DNA from: Planctomycetota bacterium
GTDB taxonomy: Bacteria > Planctomycetota > Phycisphaerae > Phycisphaerales > SM1A02
Assembly (NCBI GenBank): GCA_016872835.1
Contig: VGYX01000002.1
Location: forward strand, 62,001 to 126,000
DNA length: 64,000 bases
Reading direction: 5' to 3'
Shown here piece by piece: positions 9,439 through 17,841 of this stretch (its first letter is position 1; every line of letters starts with the position of its first letter). A model generated the notes under the pieces. It was not told where the DNA came from, did not search any database, and was given only the letters and a program-made list of their open reading frames with translations. Position numbers and translations under genes: made by a program.

Positions 9439-9767
9439 TCGTGGAGTTCCTGCCAGGCTTCGGCGCTCAGGGTCTCGCGACGGCGATAGAGCAGGACCAC
9501 CAGGCCCAGCGCCAGCGCAGCCTCGGCGGCGGCCACGGTGAGAATGAAGATCACGAAGGTCTGGCCACCGGTGTCCTCGCGCATCCGACCGAACGCGATG
9601 AACGCGATGCTGGCCGCCTGCAGCATGAGTTCCGTGCACAGGAACATGAGGATCATGTTGCGGCGCACCAGGAAGCCAATGAGGCCGATGGTGAACAGCG
9701 CGGCGCTGAGCACCAGCGCCACGGTGACGCCCTGCGTGAGGCCTGCCTGTGCGAGCAGCGGCGTCAT
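9435..9767 (-). CDS. nuoK: NADH-quinone oxidoreductase subunit K
   Basis: This 110-residue protein has three membrane helices and the NuoK hallmarks: 'FTIGLIGFLVRRNMILMFLCTELML' (read as two parts) with the conserved membrane Glu in 'CTELML', and a second Glu in 'TVAAAEAALALGLVVLLYR'. These two glutamates form part of the proton path of complex I. Size is typical (100-110). The ATG at 9767 overlaps the nuoJ stop, and the stop overlaps the nuoL ATG. Confidence 0.97.
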   Translation of the reverse strand: MTPLLAQAGLTQGVTVALVLSAALFTIGLIGFLVRRNMILMFLCTELMLQAASIAFIAFGRMREDTGGQTFVIFILTVAAAEAALALGLVVLLYRRRETLSAEAWQELHE

Positions 9768-10654
9768 GCGCCACCTCGCTCATGTTCCGGAACGTCGAGC
9801 ACCATGCCACCCATGCCGGCGGCCTTGCGCCGCTCGTCCTCGCCAAGCTCGATCTGACGGCGCGCCAGCACGACGGCGCCGAACATGGCCATCAGCAGCA
9901 CCACGCCTGCGAGTTCCAGGCTGGCGGGATACTTCGCGACCAGATCCAGACCGACCATCTGCACGTTGCTCACGGCATCGGACGGGTTCGAGCCCTCGGG
10001 CAGGGCCACCGTCAGGCGCGGCATGGACTTGGCGGCTTCGGCCTTTCGCTCGGCCAGACGCGCCGTGGCGGCCGCGGCGTTCTCGCGAGCGAGTTCGGGG
10101 CCGCGCTCGATCGCGGAGCCAAGCGACGCCAGCAGGAAGAATCCGAGCAGCACCGCCACGAACGGTTCGCGGGGCACGCGGTCGTAGTCCTCGGCGCCGA
10201 TGTGGCCGATCTCGTCCTCCGGGCTCTGATGGGCCAGCATCAGCACGAACAGGTAGGTGATCAGGATCGCGCCGGCGTAGACGATGATCAGCGCGAAAGC
10301 GAGGAATTCCGCGTCCAGAACCAGGAACGTGGCTGCGGCCGCAAGCACCGTGAGGATGAAGTAGATCGCCGCGAACACGGGCCGCGGGTGGGTGACCACT
10401 CGCACGGCGCCGATCACGCCCACGGCCGCGAAGGCCATCATGAACGGGGTGGAGATCGATTGGTCGGCAGGACCCGCGAGTTTCAGGGATTCCGCCAGCA
10501 GAAGGCCGAAACCTGCAAGGCCGATCACGGCGCCCGCACGACGCATCGCGGCACGTCCGGGCCGCAGCACCATGAGCAATCCGGCTGCTCCGATGGCGGC
10601 CGCGATGTACCAAGGCATCAGCGGTGCGTTCATGAAGGTCGGGGTGGGGCTCAT
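9764..10654 (-). CDS. nuoJ: NADH-quinone oxidoreductase subunit J
   Basis: NuoJ is the first visible gene of the nuoJKLMN operon. The family core is clear: 'HPRPVFAAIYFILTVLAAAATFLVLDAEFLA' (in parts) and 'IVYAGAILITYLFVLML'. The product is 296 residues, well above the usual 170-200. About 70 extra residues with two added hydrophobic segments precede the core, and a soluble insert of roughly 60 residues lies before the last helix. I chose the ATG at 10654; an in-frame ATG seven codons later is also possible. Neither has a Shine-Dalgarno, and a TACCTT hexamer lies 20 bases upstream of the first. No nuoA-I genes are in the window, so complex I is encoded in at least two loci. Confidence 0.92.
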   Translation of the reverse strand: MSPTPTFMNAPLMPWYIAAAIGAAGLLMVLRPGRAAMRRAGAVIGLAGFGLLLAESLKLAGPADQSISTPFMMAFAAVGVIGAVRVVTHPRPVFAAIYFILTVLAAAATFLVLDAEFLAFALIIVYAGAILITYLFVLMLAHQSPEDEIGHIGAEDYDRVPREPFVAVLLGFFLLASLGSAIERGPELARENAAAATARLAERKAEAAKSMPRLTVALPEGSNPSDAVSNVQMVGLDLVAKYPASLELAGVVLLMAMFGAVVLARRQIELGEDERRKAAGMGGMVLDVPEHERGGA

Positions 10655-10773
10655 GCGGTGGCCGAGGAGCGGGGAAGGTATGCGCCTCATCTCCCGTCTG
10701 CAAGGCGATGCGTTCCACGAACGCGCCGCCACCACGGGTGGAGGTGGCGACCGCTCTCGGGGCCATCGGTCGG

Positions 10774-10779
10774 TACGCT
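10774..10779 (+). promoter_or_regulatory. -10 hexamer TACGCT for pgsA
   Basis: TACGCT ends seven bases before the pgsA ATG, with no Shine-Dalgarno in between. The same hexamer occurs at nearly the same distance before scpA, the dockerin hydrolase and the DUF3817 gene. Confidence 0.6.
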
Positions 10780-10786
10780 TTCCGAC

Positions 10787-11413
10787 ATGCCCGTGGCCTG
10801 GTGGCACGCTCTCCCGAACGCGATCACGTCGGTTCGATTCGTCCTTGCGGTGGGCTGCCTGTTCGCGCTGGCGCGCGCCGGTGCGTTGGAAGGTCCGGAG
10901 AGGGCGATGTTTGGAGCGTGGGGCATCAACGTCTTCATCGTTGCGGCGCTGACGGACATTCTGGATGGCTATCTGGCGCGCCGATGGAACGCGATCACGC
11001 CCTTCGGACGCGTGATGGATCCGTTCGTCGACAAGGTTCTTGTGCTCGGGGCCTTCGTGTTCCTTGCCTCGCCGGGTCTGGCGGGTGGCGAGGGGCGCGG
11101 CAGTGGCGTGGCGGCATGGATGGTGGTGGTGATCCTGGCGCGTGAACTGCTGGTCACCAGCCTGCGCGGCGTGCTGGAGGGCATGGGCAGGCCCTTCCCG
11201 GCGGACCGATTCGGCAAGGCGAAGATGCTGCTGCAGTGCGTGGCGGTGCCCTACGCGATCAATGAGGCGACGAACGGCTGGTACGAGCCGACCGCCAACG
11301 GCCATGCGATCGCCAACTGGTGGTTGTGGGCCGCGGTGATCGCCACCGCATTGAGCGGACTTCCCTCGCTGTTGCGGGCCACCACGCTGCTGAAGGCGCG
11401 GAGCGAGCGGTGA
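10787..11413 (+). CDS. pgsA: CDP-diacylglycerol--glycerol-3-phosphate 3-phosphatidyltransferase
   Basis: PgsA makes phosphatidylglycerol phosphate from CDP-diacylglycerol at the inner membrane. The 208-residue protein carries the complete CDP-alcohol phosphatidyltransferase motif DGxxARx8Gx3Dx3D starting at Asp60 ('DGYLARRW' then 'FGRVMDPFVDK'). Several hydrophobic helices surround it. Its stop overlaps the GTG start of pgpA (GTGA). The pair therefore encodes two successive steps to phosphatidylglycerol. The start is the ATG seven bases after a TACGCT hexamer; the 132 bases between this ATG and divergent nuoJ hold no other gene. Confidence 0.95.
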   Translation: MPVAWWHALPNAITSVRFVLAVGCLFALARAGALEGPERAMFGAWGINVFIVAALTDILDGYLARRWNAITPFGRVMDPFVDKVLVLGAFVFLASPGLAGGEGRGSGVAAWMVVVILARELLVTSLRGVLEGMGRPFPADRFGKAKMLLQCVAVPYAINEATNGWYEPTANGHAIANWWLWAAVIATALSGLPSLLRATTLLKARSER

Positions 11414-11997
11414 AGCCGCGCGTGTCGCCGAAGACGCTGCGTCACGCGATCGGCTTCGGTCCGTGGTTCAGCGTGACGGCTGGTGGTCTTGGTCACATGT
11501 GGCCGGCCAGCGGAACCTGGGGAAGTCTGCCGCCGGCGCTGCTGATGGTGGGATTGGCGTGGACGCCGGCCCCGGGTTGGGTGCACATGCTGCTGCAGGG
11601 TGCGCTTGCGGCGCTTGCCTCGATCGCGTGCGTGCGCGTGGGTGATCGCGTGGAGCAGGTTGTGGGCCGGAAGGATCCCGGTGTCGTCGTGATCGACGAG
11701 GTCGCCGGCATGGCGCTCACGCTGGCGCTCGCGCTGCTGGGGGTCGCGATCTCCAGCGGCGGCGTGCAACGACTGGCCGAGCCGGTGCCGGCGGATCTGC
11801 TGCTCGCTGTGGCGGCGGGTGGGTTCTTCTGGTTCCGCGTGATGGACGTGATCAAGCCACCACCCGCGCGACGCCTGCAGGCGGTGCCGGGCGGTCTCGG
11901 TGTGCTGATCGACGATCTGGTGGTGGCGCCGTACGCCGCACTCGCGCTGCTGCTGTCACTCGAGATCTTCGTGCGCACGCAGCCCTTGGGAAGCTGA
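11410..11997 (+). CDS. pgpA: Phosphatidylglycerophosphatase A
   Basis: PgpA removes the phosphate from phosphatidylglycerol phosphate to give phosphatidylglycerol. The 195-residue protein shows the family landmarks: 'GFGPWFSVTAGGLGHMWPASGTWGS' (in parts) near the N-terminus, 'DPGVVVIDEVAGMAL' with the acidic pair, and 'FRVMDVIKPPPARRLQ' followed by 'GLGVLIDDLVVAPYAA'. The GTG start overlaps the pgsA stop, which fits coupled translation of consecutive enzymes. It converges with the next gene, leaving only six bases between the two stops and no visible terminator hairpin. Confidence 0.95.
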   Translation: MKPRVSPKTLRHAIGFGPWFSVTAGGLGHMWPASGTWGSLPPALLMVGLAWTPAPGWVHMLLQGALAALASIACVRVGDRVEQVVGRKDPGVVVIDEVAGMALTLALALLGVAISSGGVQRLAEPVPADLLLAVAAGGFFWFRVMDVIKPPPARRLQAVPGGLGVLIDDLVVAPYAALALLLSLEIFVRTQPLGS

Positions 11998-12003
11998 CCC
12001 GCT

Positions 12004-12435
12004 TCAGTTCAGCGTGCCGGGGGCCGCGTCGGGCTTCGCGCGCTCTTCCTTGGGCGGGCGCGTGCGAAGCATGGCCGCGAACACGAACGCGCCGAGCACC
12101 GCGGAGATGCCAAGCAGGATCACCTGCGGGCTGCCGATGCCGTCGACCTGCAGGCGTTCCCAGCCGCGCCATGCGAGCGCGAGCGCACCGATCAGCGGGA
12201 TCACGAGTCCAAGATGGATCCCGATCATGCCGATCATGCGGTCCTTGCGGATCCAGAGCGCCATCACGCTGCATACGGCGAGCGCGCCCGAGAGGATCAG
12301 CGGCAGCGCCGCGTTCGCGAGGCCGCTCTTCTGCGGATCGGTGAATCGCCACGCGACCATCGCGGCACCCAGCAGGGCCACGGCATACACGAGGCCGATG
12401 AAGGTGAAGAGCCAGAGGCGCCAGCCGGACTTCAT
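12004..12435 (-). CDS. Small membrane protein of unknown function
   Basis: I do not recognise this 143-residue protein. It has four hydrophobic segments (about residues 8-28, 42-60, 70-90 and 103-122). A short charged C-terminal tail is rich in Lys, Glu and Pro. The overall charge pattern suggests an inner-membrane protein. It is transcribed on its own: the ATG follows a TAGGCT hexamer by six bases, and the gene upstream on the same strand has its own hexamer. No catalytic motif is visible. Confidence 0.75.
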   Translation of the reverse strand: MKSGWRLWLFTFIGLVYAVALLGAAMVAWRFTDPQKSGLANAALPLILSGALAVCSVMALWIRKDRMIGMIGIHLGLVIPLIGALALAWRGWERLQVDGIGSPQVILLGISAVLGAFVFAAMLRTRPPKEERAKPDAAPGTLN

Positions 12436-12441
12436 GCCCAG

Positions 12442-12447
12442 AGCCTA
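12442..12447 (-). promoter_or_regulatory. -10 hexamer TAGGCT for the small membrane protein
   Basis: On the minus strand TAGGCT ends six bases before the ATG at 12435, within the nine-base gap to the neighbouring stop codon and running into it. No Shine-Dalgarno is present. Confidence 0.55.
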
Positions 12448-12906
12448 CAGCGGTCGCTCGCTTCGCATGTCGACCTTCGCCTCAAGCACCGTGCGCAGGT
12501 TGCACAGGTACCAGCGCCAGCTCTCGGCGTCGTTGGCGGCGCTGATGAGCGCGTCGGCGTCCTCGGGGAAGGGGCCGTGGCGCTGGATCACCCGCGCGCC
12601 CGCCTCGACGTCCGGGGTGACGGTCCACTCGAGGGGAACGACCTCGTCGGTCACGCCCAGCGGCCAGCCCCAGGTCACGCTTCCGTCCGCGGAGAAATCA
12701 AGGATCGGCACCTCGAAGGCGCGTCGGAACTTCGCGTCAAACGCAAGCTTCATGCGGCCGCCCTTGCGCAGGTCCACCTCGGCCGCCAGCGTGAACCATC
12801 GCGTCAGGCCGACATCGGTGGTCAGGCACGCGAAGACCTCCTCGTGGCTGGCCGCGATGGTCTCCTTCAGCGTGACCCAGATGCCGTTCTCCTCGCGCTT
12901 GACCAT
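12445..12906 (-). CDS. SRPBCC (START/AHSA1-like) domain protein
   Basis: This 153-residue protein fits the SRPBCC/AHSA1 superfamily of small ligand-binding folds. It opens with 'VTLKETIAASHEEVFACLTT', the typical beta strand plus helix that seeds this fold, and has 'LTRWFTLAAEVDLRKGGRM', where the family has W....a....pG.f. A 'PLEWTVTPDVEAGARVIQRH' strand pair and a final helix follow. The ligand is unknown. The start is the ATG six bases after TAGTCT, and that hexamer shares its TAG with the stop codon of lysA. Confidence 0.8.
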   Translation of the reverse strand: MVKREENGIWVTLKETIAASHEEVFACLTTDVGLTRWFTLAAEVDLRKGGRMKLAFDAKFRRAFEVPILDFSADGSVTWGWPLGVTDEVVPLEWTVTPDVEAGARVIQRHGPFPEDADALISAANDAESWRWYLCNLRTVLEAKVDMRSERPL

Positions 12907-12912
12907 ACTTGA

Positions 12913-12918
12913 AGACTA
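12913..12918 (-). promoter_or_regulatory. -10 hexamer TAGTCT overlapping the lysA stop codon
   Basis: The minus-strand hexamer TAGTCT ends six bases before the ATG at 12906. Its first three bases are the TAG stop codon of lysA, so one triplet appears to serve both as stop and as the start of the -10 box. Confidence 0.55.
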
Positions 12919-14220
12919 GGCGAGGGCCTCGGGATCGGTCTCGTGTGCAAGCAGCTCGTCGAGCGACTCGCGGCGTCGGGCCAGCGCGGCGCGGTCTCCA
13001 TCCACGAGAACTTCCGCAGGCAGCGGCTGCGCGTTGTAGCGGCTCGCCATGCTCATGCCGTAGGCGCCGGCGGTGAACGTGGCCAGCAGGTCGCCCTCAC
13101 GGAGCGGTGGAAGCGAGCGGTCCAGCGCGAGGTAATCGCCCGTCTCGCAGAGCGGGCCGACCACGTCGCAGGGGGCAAGGCCCGCCAGTCCGGTCTCGAT
13201 CGCGCGGCGCGTCGGCACGAGTCCGTCGCGCGGCTCGGCCGGCCAGATGAAGTGGAACGCGTCGTAGTGACTTGGTCGAAGCAGCGCGTTCATGCCCGCG
13301 TCGCAGATCACGAAGGTCTTGGTGGCCTCGCGCTTCACACGGACCACGCGCAGCAGCAGCACACCGGCGTTGGCGGCAATGAAGCGCCCCGGTTCCAGCA
13401 GGAAGCGCACGCCCTGATCACGCAGCGGCAGCACGCGCGGCACAATCGCGTCGGCATAGGCCTGCGGCGAGGGAGACTGTCCGGTCTCGTAGTCCGCGCC
13501 GAAACCGCCGCCAAGATCCAGCACGCGGATCGCGTGTCCGCGACGACGCAGTCGTTCGATCAGCGCAAGCGCCACGTCGATGGCGGCTGCGTAACGGCTG
13601 GTGTCGAGCACGGGGGAGCCGATGTGCAGGTGCAGTCCCTCAAGCCGCGCGAAGCTGTGGTCGCGCAGGCGTTCAAAGAGTTCCTCGGCGCGCTCGACGC
13701 CCACGCCGAACTTGGTGGCCTTGGTGCCCGTGGTGGTGTGCCGATGCGTGCCGGCGTCGACATCGGGATTCACGCGCAGCGCCAGGCTGATGGGGCGGCG
13801 AAGCTCGGCGGCTACGCGCGCGACCAGCTCGAGCTCCTCGGCACTTTCCACGTTCAGGCAGCCGACGCCGATGGTGATCGCCTCCTCCAGCGACTCGCGC
13901 GTCTTGCCCACGCCGGCATACGCGATGCGGGAAGGCTCCACACCCGCCGCGAGCGCACGACGAAGTTCGCCGCGACTGACCACGTCCATGCCACAGCCCT
14001 CGACCGCGACCACGCGCAGCACCGACAGGTTGGGACAGCTCTTCACGCTGAAGCAGGGCAGCGGATCCAGCGGCGCGAACGCCGCGCGCAGCTTGCGTAC
14101 ATGATCTCGCAGCGTCGCGGCGCTATAGACGAAGGTGGGCGTGCCCGCGCGCTCGGCGATGGTCGACATGCGCACGCGCTCGGCGTGCAGGTGACCGTCG
14201 ATGAAGGCGAAGCCGTCCAT
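12916..14220 (-). CDS. lysA: Diaminopimelate decarboxylase
   Basis: LysA removes the D-centre carboxylate of meso-diaminopimelate to give L-lysine, using pyridoxal phosphate. The 434-residue product is of fold-type III. The PLP Lys is Lys60 in 'CFSVKSCPN'. Further signatures are 'HLHIGSP', the glycine-rich 'LDLGGGFG', 'LLEPGRFIAA', 'PLCETGDYLA' with the substrate-binding Cys-Glu, and 'GAYGMSMASRYN' near the C-terminus. The related ornithine and carboxynorspermidine decarboxylases share parts of these motifs, but the CETGD and GAYG pattern favours LysA. The ATG lies six bases after a CACACT hexamer. Confidence 0.92.
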   Translation of the reverse strand: MDGFAFIDGHLHAERVRMSTIAERAGTPTFVYSAATLRDHVRKLRAAFAPLDPLPCFSVKSCPNLSVLRVVAVEGCGMDVVSRGELRRALAAGVEPSRIAYAGVGKTRESLEEAITIGVGCLNVESAEELELVARVAAELRRPISLALRVNPDVDAGTHRHTTTGTKATKFGVGVERAEELFERLRDHSFARLEGLHLHIGSPVLDTSRYAAAIDVALALIERLRRRGHAIRVLDLGGGFGADYETGQSPSPQAYADAIVPRVLPLRDQGVRFLLEPGRFIAANAGVLLLRVVRVKREATKTFVICDAGMNALLRPSHYDAFHFIWPAEPRDGLVPTRRAIETGLAGLAPCDVVGPLCETGDYLALDRSLPPLREGDLLATFTAGAYGMSMASRYNAQPLPAEVLVDGDRAALARRRESLDELLAHETDPEALA

Positions 14221-14226
14221 GCGGAG

Positions 14227-14232
14227 AGTGTG
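14227..14232 (-). promoter_or_regulatory. -10-like hexamer CACACT for lysA
   Basis: CACACT on the minus strand ends six bases before the lysA ATG. It differs from TANNNT only in the first base. Confidence 0.4.
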
Positions 14233-14251
14233 GCAGATGCGCCGCGGGCCG

Positions 14252-15019
14252 TCATGCCGCAGGTGAGGGAGCGCTTGGCGGCGAGGCGGCGCGCGCGCCA
14301 CCCTTGGTGAGACCCTGCACGCTCACGCCGACCACCGTGAGCACCAGCGTGGACAGGCCCCATGCGCCCGGCGATGGTCCGGTGTCGCCAAGCGCGTGCC
14401 CAAGGCCCCACGCGATGAAGATGCTTCCGAGCAGGCTGGTCGCGGCGATCTCCGCGGCGCGAGGCACGAGCAGTCCAAGCAGGAACCCGATCAGCGCACA
14501 GGCGCTCGTGGTCGCGATCACCAGCGTGCGCTCGGGTGACTCAAGCGACTTCCAGAGCTGCTCGAGACTGCCGCGAACGGCTTCCGCCACGCTGGCGGTG
14601 TCCTCGTTGGCCGCCAGTTCGCGCGTGACTGTATCGGTGAGTTCCTGCGTGCGTGCCTGCATGGCGACGGTCGCGCGACGGCTCTCCTCGGCCAGGACGC
14701 CGCGATCCACGAGGGCCGTCGCGAGGATTGCGCCCAGCATCGCGGCGGCCACCGACACGCCCACCGCGAGCATGAGGCGATAGGCAAGGCGCGCGATCAC
14801 GAGTCCCGCCAGCGCGCCCGAGATCGCGCCGAGCACGGGAGGGAACCACGCGAGTCCAAGCAGGTTCGCGAGACCCGCGCCGGCCGGCACGCCGCCGGCG
14901 AATCCCATCAGCATCACGGCCTGGCGGGCGAAGCGGGCGCCGAACGCCCACAGCGCTCCTCCGAAGGCGACGGCGAGCGCGGGGCCGATCCAACTGGCTG
15001 TCAGCGCGGTGGACTCCAC
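14252..15019 (-). CDS. Multi-pass membrane protein of unknown function
   Basis: I do not recognise this 255-residue protein. Hydrophobic stretches at about residues 10-30, 32-60, 62-80 and 83-103 form an N-terminal bundle rich in Gly and Ala. A soluble helical segment of about 60 residues with many Glu and Arg follows, then two more hydrophobic stretches (about 165-190 and 195-235). The start is the GTG at 15019. It has an excellent Shine-Dalgarno (GGAGG, six bases upstream), which is unusual among the genes here that start transcription units. It is divergent from the DUF255 gene, 40 bases away. Confidence 0.75.
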   Translation of the reverse strand: MESTALTASWIGPALAVAFGGALWAFGARFARQAVMLMGFAGGVPAGAGLANLLGLAWFPPVLGAISGALAGLVIARLAYRLMLAVGVSVAAAMLGAILATALVDRGVLAEESRRATVAMQARTQELTDTVTRELAANEDTASVAEAVRGSLEQLWKSLESPERTLVIATTSACALIGFLLGLLVPRAAEIAATSLLGSIFIAWGLGHALGDTGPSPGAWGLSTLVLTVVGVSVQGLTKGGARAASPPSAPSPAA

Positions 15020-15041
15020 GCGTCCTCCATCGGTTCGGGGC

Positions 15042-15047
15042 TATCTT
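15042..15047 (+). promoter_or_regulatory. -10 hexamer TATCTT for the DUF255 protein gene
   Basis: TATCTT ends twelve bases before the ATG at 15060, allowing a leader of about five bases. No Shine-Dalgarno is visible. Confidence 0.45.
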
Positions 15048-15059
15048 CGGCGTTGAAAC

Positions 15060-17294
15060 ATGCCCTTCGAACCCGCGAATCGCCAGCGTAACCGCCTTGC
15101 AGGCGAGGGAAGCGCCTATCTGCGCCAGCATTCGGGCAATCCCGTGGACTGGTGGGCGTGGGGTCAGCAGGCCATCGACGAGGCGCGCCGCCGCGACGTG
15201 CCGTTGCTGGTGAGCGTGGGGTACAGCACCTGCCACTGGTGCCATGTGATGGAGCACGAGAGTTTCTCGAACGCGGCGATCGCGGCGGTGATGGACCGCC
15301 ACTGCGTCTGCGTGAAGGTCGATCGCGAGGCGCGGCCCGATCTCGACGCGGTGTGGATGACCGCGTGTCAGGTGTTCACCGCGGTCACCGAAGGTCGCCC
15401 AAGCGGCGGATGGCCGCTGCATGTCTTCCTGACGCCGGACACGCTCGAGCCATTCTTCGCAGGCACCTACTACCCGCCCGAGCCGGGGTTCGGCCGCATG
15501 GCGTTTCCGGATCTCGTGCAGCGCCTTGCGTTGGCCTGGAAGGATCGGCGCGACGAGGTGCGAAAGCAGGGGGCCGAGATCGCGCGGCTGGTGCGCGTGG
15601 AGATGGCGCTGTCCGAGGATCGTCGCCCGCTCGACGAGGCGCTGGAGGGTGCCGCGGCGCGGGCGCTGGTCGGCTTCCATGATCGCGTGCATGGCGGTTT
15701 CGGTGGCGCGCCAAAGTTCCCGCAACCGGCGCTGCTGCGATTCCTGCAGTCACGCACCGATGACGCCGCGGCTGCCGAGGTGGTGCATCGCTCGCTCGAG
15801 CGCATGGCGATGGGTGGCGTGCGTGATCAGCTCGATGGAGGCTTCCATCGGTACGCGGTCGACGCGTCCTGGACGGTACCGCACTTCGAAAAGATGCTGT
15901 ACGACCAGGGACAGCTGCTGACCGTGTGTGCGCGCGCGGCGAATCGCGACTCGTTTCTGGCGCGCGTGACGGGCGAGCTTGCGGACTTCCTGGTGGGCGT
16001 GATGCGCGAGCCGCATGGCGGATTCGTGGCGGCGCTCGATGCCGATGCGAACGGCCGCGAGGGCTCGGCGCATGTCTGGTACCCGGAGGAGGTCGAGGCG
16101 GCGCTCGTGAAGGGGGCGTGCTCCGAGCACCTCGCGATGGTCGTGCAGGCGTTCGGTCTGGAGAAGTCGGCGAACTTCCGGGACCCGCATCACCCCCACG
16201 AGCGCCCAAGCTGGGTGCTTGCGCTGCAGGATCGGCCCGAGACCCTGGCCGCGCGTGCCGGGTGCTTCGAGGGTCCTTGGTGGAATGCGTTCGACCGCGC
16301 GCGCGCGGCGATGCTGGCGGCGCGGGCGACGCGCCCGCAGCCGTTCCGCGACGACGCCGTGATCGCGGCGTGGAACGGCCTTGCGATCGAGGGACTCGCC
16401 GAGGCCTCGATCGCCCTGAAGCGGGACGATCTGCGCACGGCTGCGGAGCGCGCCGCGGCGTTCGTGCTGGGATCACTCCGGACGGCGGATGGCACGCTGG
16501 GTCGTTCGTGGCGCGCCGGTGTGGTGTCCGGCGCGGCCTATCTTGAGGATCACGCGTGCATGGCGCTTGGTCTGTTGTCGCTTCATCGCGCGGGTGGCGA
16601 CGGACGATGGCTTCGTGAGGCCGAGGCACTGCTGGACGCGACGGTCTCCCGCTTCTGGAGCGACGAGCACGGCTTCGTGGAGGCGCCTGCGGATGCGCTT
16701 GGTCGGATCGCGCCCGTGGGTGGCGTGGACGATGGCGCGATGCCGAGTGGTGCAGGTGCCGCGTGCGAGGCGCTCGCCATGTGCGCGGCGGCCAGCGGTG
16801 TCGCACGTTGGGCCGACCTTGCCATGCGTGCGCTCGAACGCGCAAGCGGGACGGTCGCCGCACGTCCGACGGGATCGCCGCACAGTCTGCTCGCGGCACG
16901 AACGCTGCGGGGCATGGTGTCTCCGCGCGTGCCAGGCGCGATCGATGCGGGGCCGGTGCAGGTCGAACTCGTGGCGCTCGATGGCATGGGCGAGCGCTTT
17001 GAACTGCGATGGCGCATCGCTTCAGGGCATCATGTGAACGCGCATGATCCGGGCACGTCGGGCCTCGTGGGGCTTGACGTGCAGCCGCGCGACGAGGGCG
17101 TTCGAGTCGAGGTGGCGTGGCCGGCGGGCGAGGCGCATGCCTCGGGCGTTCGGCTGCACACGGGCCAGGTCGCGGTGCCGGTGCGCGTCCTCGCGCCTCG
17201 GCCCACGCCGCGCCCGCTTCGGTTGACCGTGCGCTGGCAGTGCTGCACCGATCGCGAGTGCCTCGCGCCGCAGAGTCGGCAGCTCGAAGCCTGA
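15060..17294 (+). CDS. DUF255 thioredoxin-domain protein (YyaL/SPATA20-like) with DsbD-like tail
   Basis: The 744-residue protein begins with the DUF255 thioredoxin-like domain. The key segment '[16 protein letters not shown]' places a CxxC pair at Cys58 and Cys61. The central part has the alpha/alpha barrel typical of YyaL/SPATA20 proteins ('[10 protein letters not shown]', '[13 protein letters not shown]'). The last 115 residues or so look different. They resemble the immunoglobulin-like N-terminal domain of DsbD, ending in '[12 protein letters not shown]', where DsbD-type domains have Y.aCdd..ClPP. Family function is unclear; a thiol-redox role is inferred. Length is slightly longer than usual (about 680) because of that tail. 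It lies alone between a divergent membrane protein and the asparaginase gene. Confidence 0.88.
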   Translation: MPFEPANRQRNRLAGEGSAYLRQHSGNPVDWWAWGQQAIDEARRRDVPLLVSVGYSTCHWCHVMEHESFSNAAIAAVMDRHCVCVKVDREARPDLDAVWMTACQVFTAVTEGRPSGGWPLHVFLTPDTLEPFFAGTYYPPEPGFGRMAFPDLVQRLALAWKDRRDEVRKQGAEIARLVRVEMALSEDRRPLDEALEGAAARALVGFHDRVHGGFGGAPKFPQPALLRFLQSRTDDAAAAEVVHRSLERMAMGGVRDQLDGGFHRYAVDASWTVPHFEKMLYDQGQLLTVCARAANRDSFLARVTGELADFLVGVMREPHGGFVAALDADANGREGSAHVWYPEEVEAALVKGACSEHLAMVVQAFGLEKSANFRDPHHPHERPSWVLALQDRPETLAARAGCFEGPWWNAFDRARAAMLAARATRPQPFRDDAVIAAWNGLAIEGLAEASIALKRDDLRTAAERAAAFVLGSLRTADGTLGRSWRAGVVSGAAYLEDHACMALGLLSLHRAGGDGRWLREAEALLDATVSRFWSDEHGFVEAPADALGRIAPVGGVDDGAMPSGAGAACEALAMCAAASGVARWADLAMRALERASGTVAARPTGSPHSLLAARTLRGMVSPRVPGAIDAGPVQVELVALDGMGERFELRWRIASGHHVNAHDPGTSGLVGLDVQPRDEGVRVEVAWPAGEAHASGVRLHTGQVAVPVRVLAPRPTPRPLRLTVRWQCCTDRECLAPQSRQLEA

Positions 17295-17307
17295 TTGGGG
17301 ATTGGGA

Positions 17308-17313
17308 TACCCT
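17308..17313 (+). promoter_or_regulatory. -10 hexamer TACCCT for the asparaginase gene
   Basis: TACCCT ends nine bases before the ATG at 17323, within the 28-base gap after the preceding stop codon. Confidence 0.4.
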
Positions 17314-17322
17314 TCGCGGCCC

Positions 17323-17838
17323 ATGGCCCGCATCGCCCTCATCAGCACCGGCGGCACGATCGAGAAGACCTACGAGGAACTGGGTGGCACGCTCTCGAAC
17401 TGCGTGAGCGTGCTCGACGTGATGCTTGCCCAGCTTGAACTGCGTGGCATCGAGGGCGTCACGCGCGTGGCGTTGATGAACAAGGACAGCCTGGAGATGA
17501 CGCCGGAGGATCACGCGCGCATCGCCGAGGAGGTGCTGGTGCACAGCGCGAGTCATGCCGGCGTGGTGGTGGTGCACGGCACCGATCGGCTGGCCCACAG
17601 CGGGGAGGCCACGCTGGAGCGGCTTCGGCAGGCCGGCGGGCCTCGCGTGCCGGTGGTCTTCACGGGCGCCATGCGACCCTTCGAGCTGCGCCGAACCGAC
17701 GCCACCCAGAATCTCACCGAGGCGCTGCTGGCGGTGCAGATCCTGCCGCCGGGCGTGTACGTGAGCATGCACAATCGCGTGCTGGCCTTCCCGGGCGTGC
17801 GGAAGGATCCGGCCACGCTGACGTTTGTGAAGGATTGA
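17323..17838 (+). CDS. Single-domain asparaginase-like amidohydrolase
   Basis: The 171-residue protein is the N-terminal domain of the type I/II L-asparaginase fold on its own. The first threonine motif is 'LISTGGTIE' (Thr12), and the second is 'VVVHGTDRLAHSG' with Thr87 and Asp88. 'FTGAMRPFEL' and 'DATQNLTEAL' complete the active-site loop region. Full asparaginases are about 330 residues with a second domain that completes the site across the dimer. Here the frame ends cleanly after the first domain, so this is probably a natural short form rather than a truncated gene. A four-base gap separates it from the AbgT transporter, suggesting co-transcription and possibly an amide or gamma-glutamyl substrate. 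Confidence 0.85.
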   Translation: MARIALISTGGTIEKTYEELGGTLSNCVSVLDVMLAQLELRGIEGVTRVALMNKDSLEMTPEDHARIAEEVLVHSASHAGVVVVHGTDRLAHSGEATLERLRQAGGPRVPVVFTGAMRPFELRRTDATQNLTEALLAVQILPPGVYVSMHNRVLAFPGVRKDPATLTFVKD

Positions 17839-17841
17839 ACC

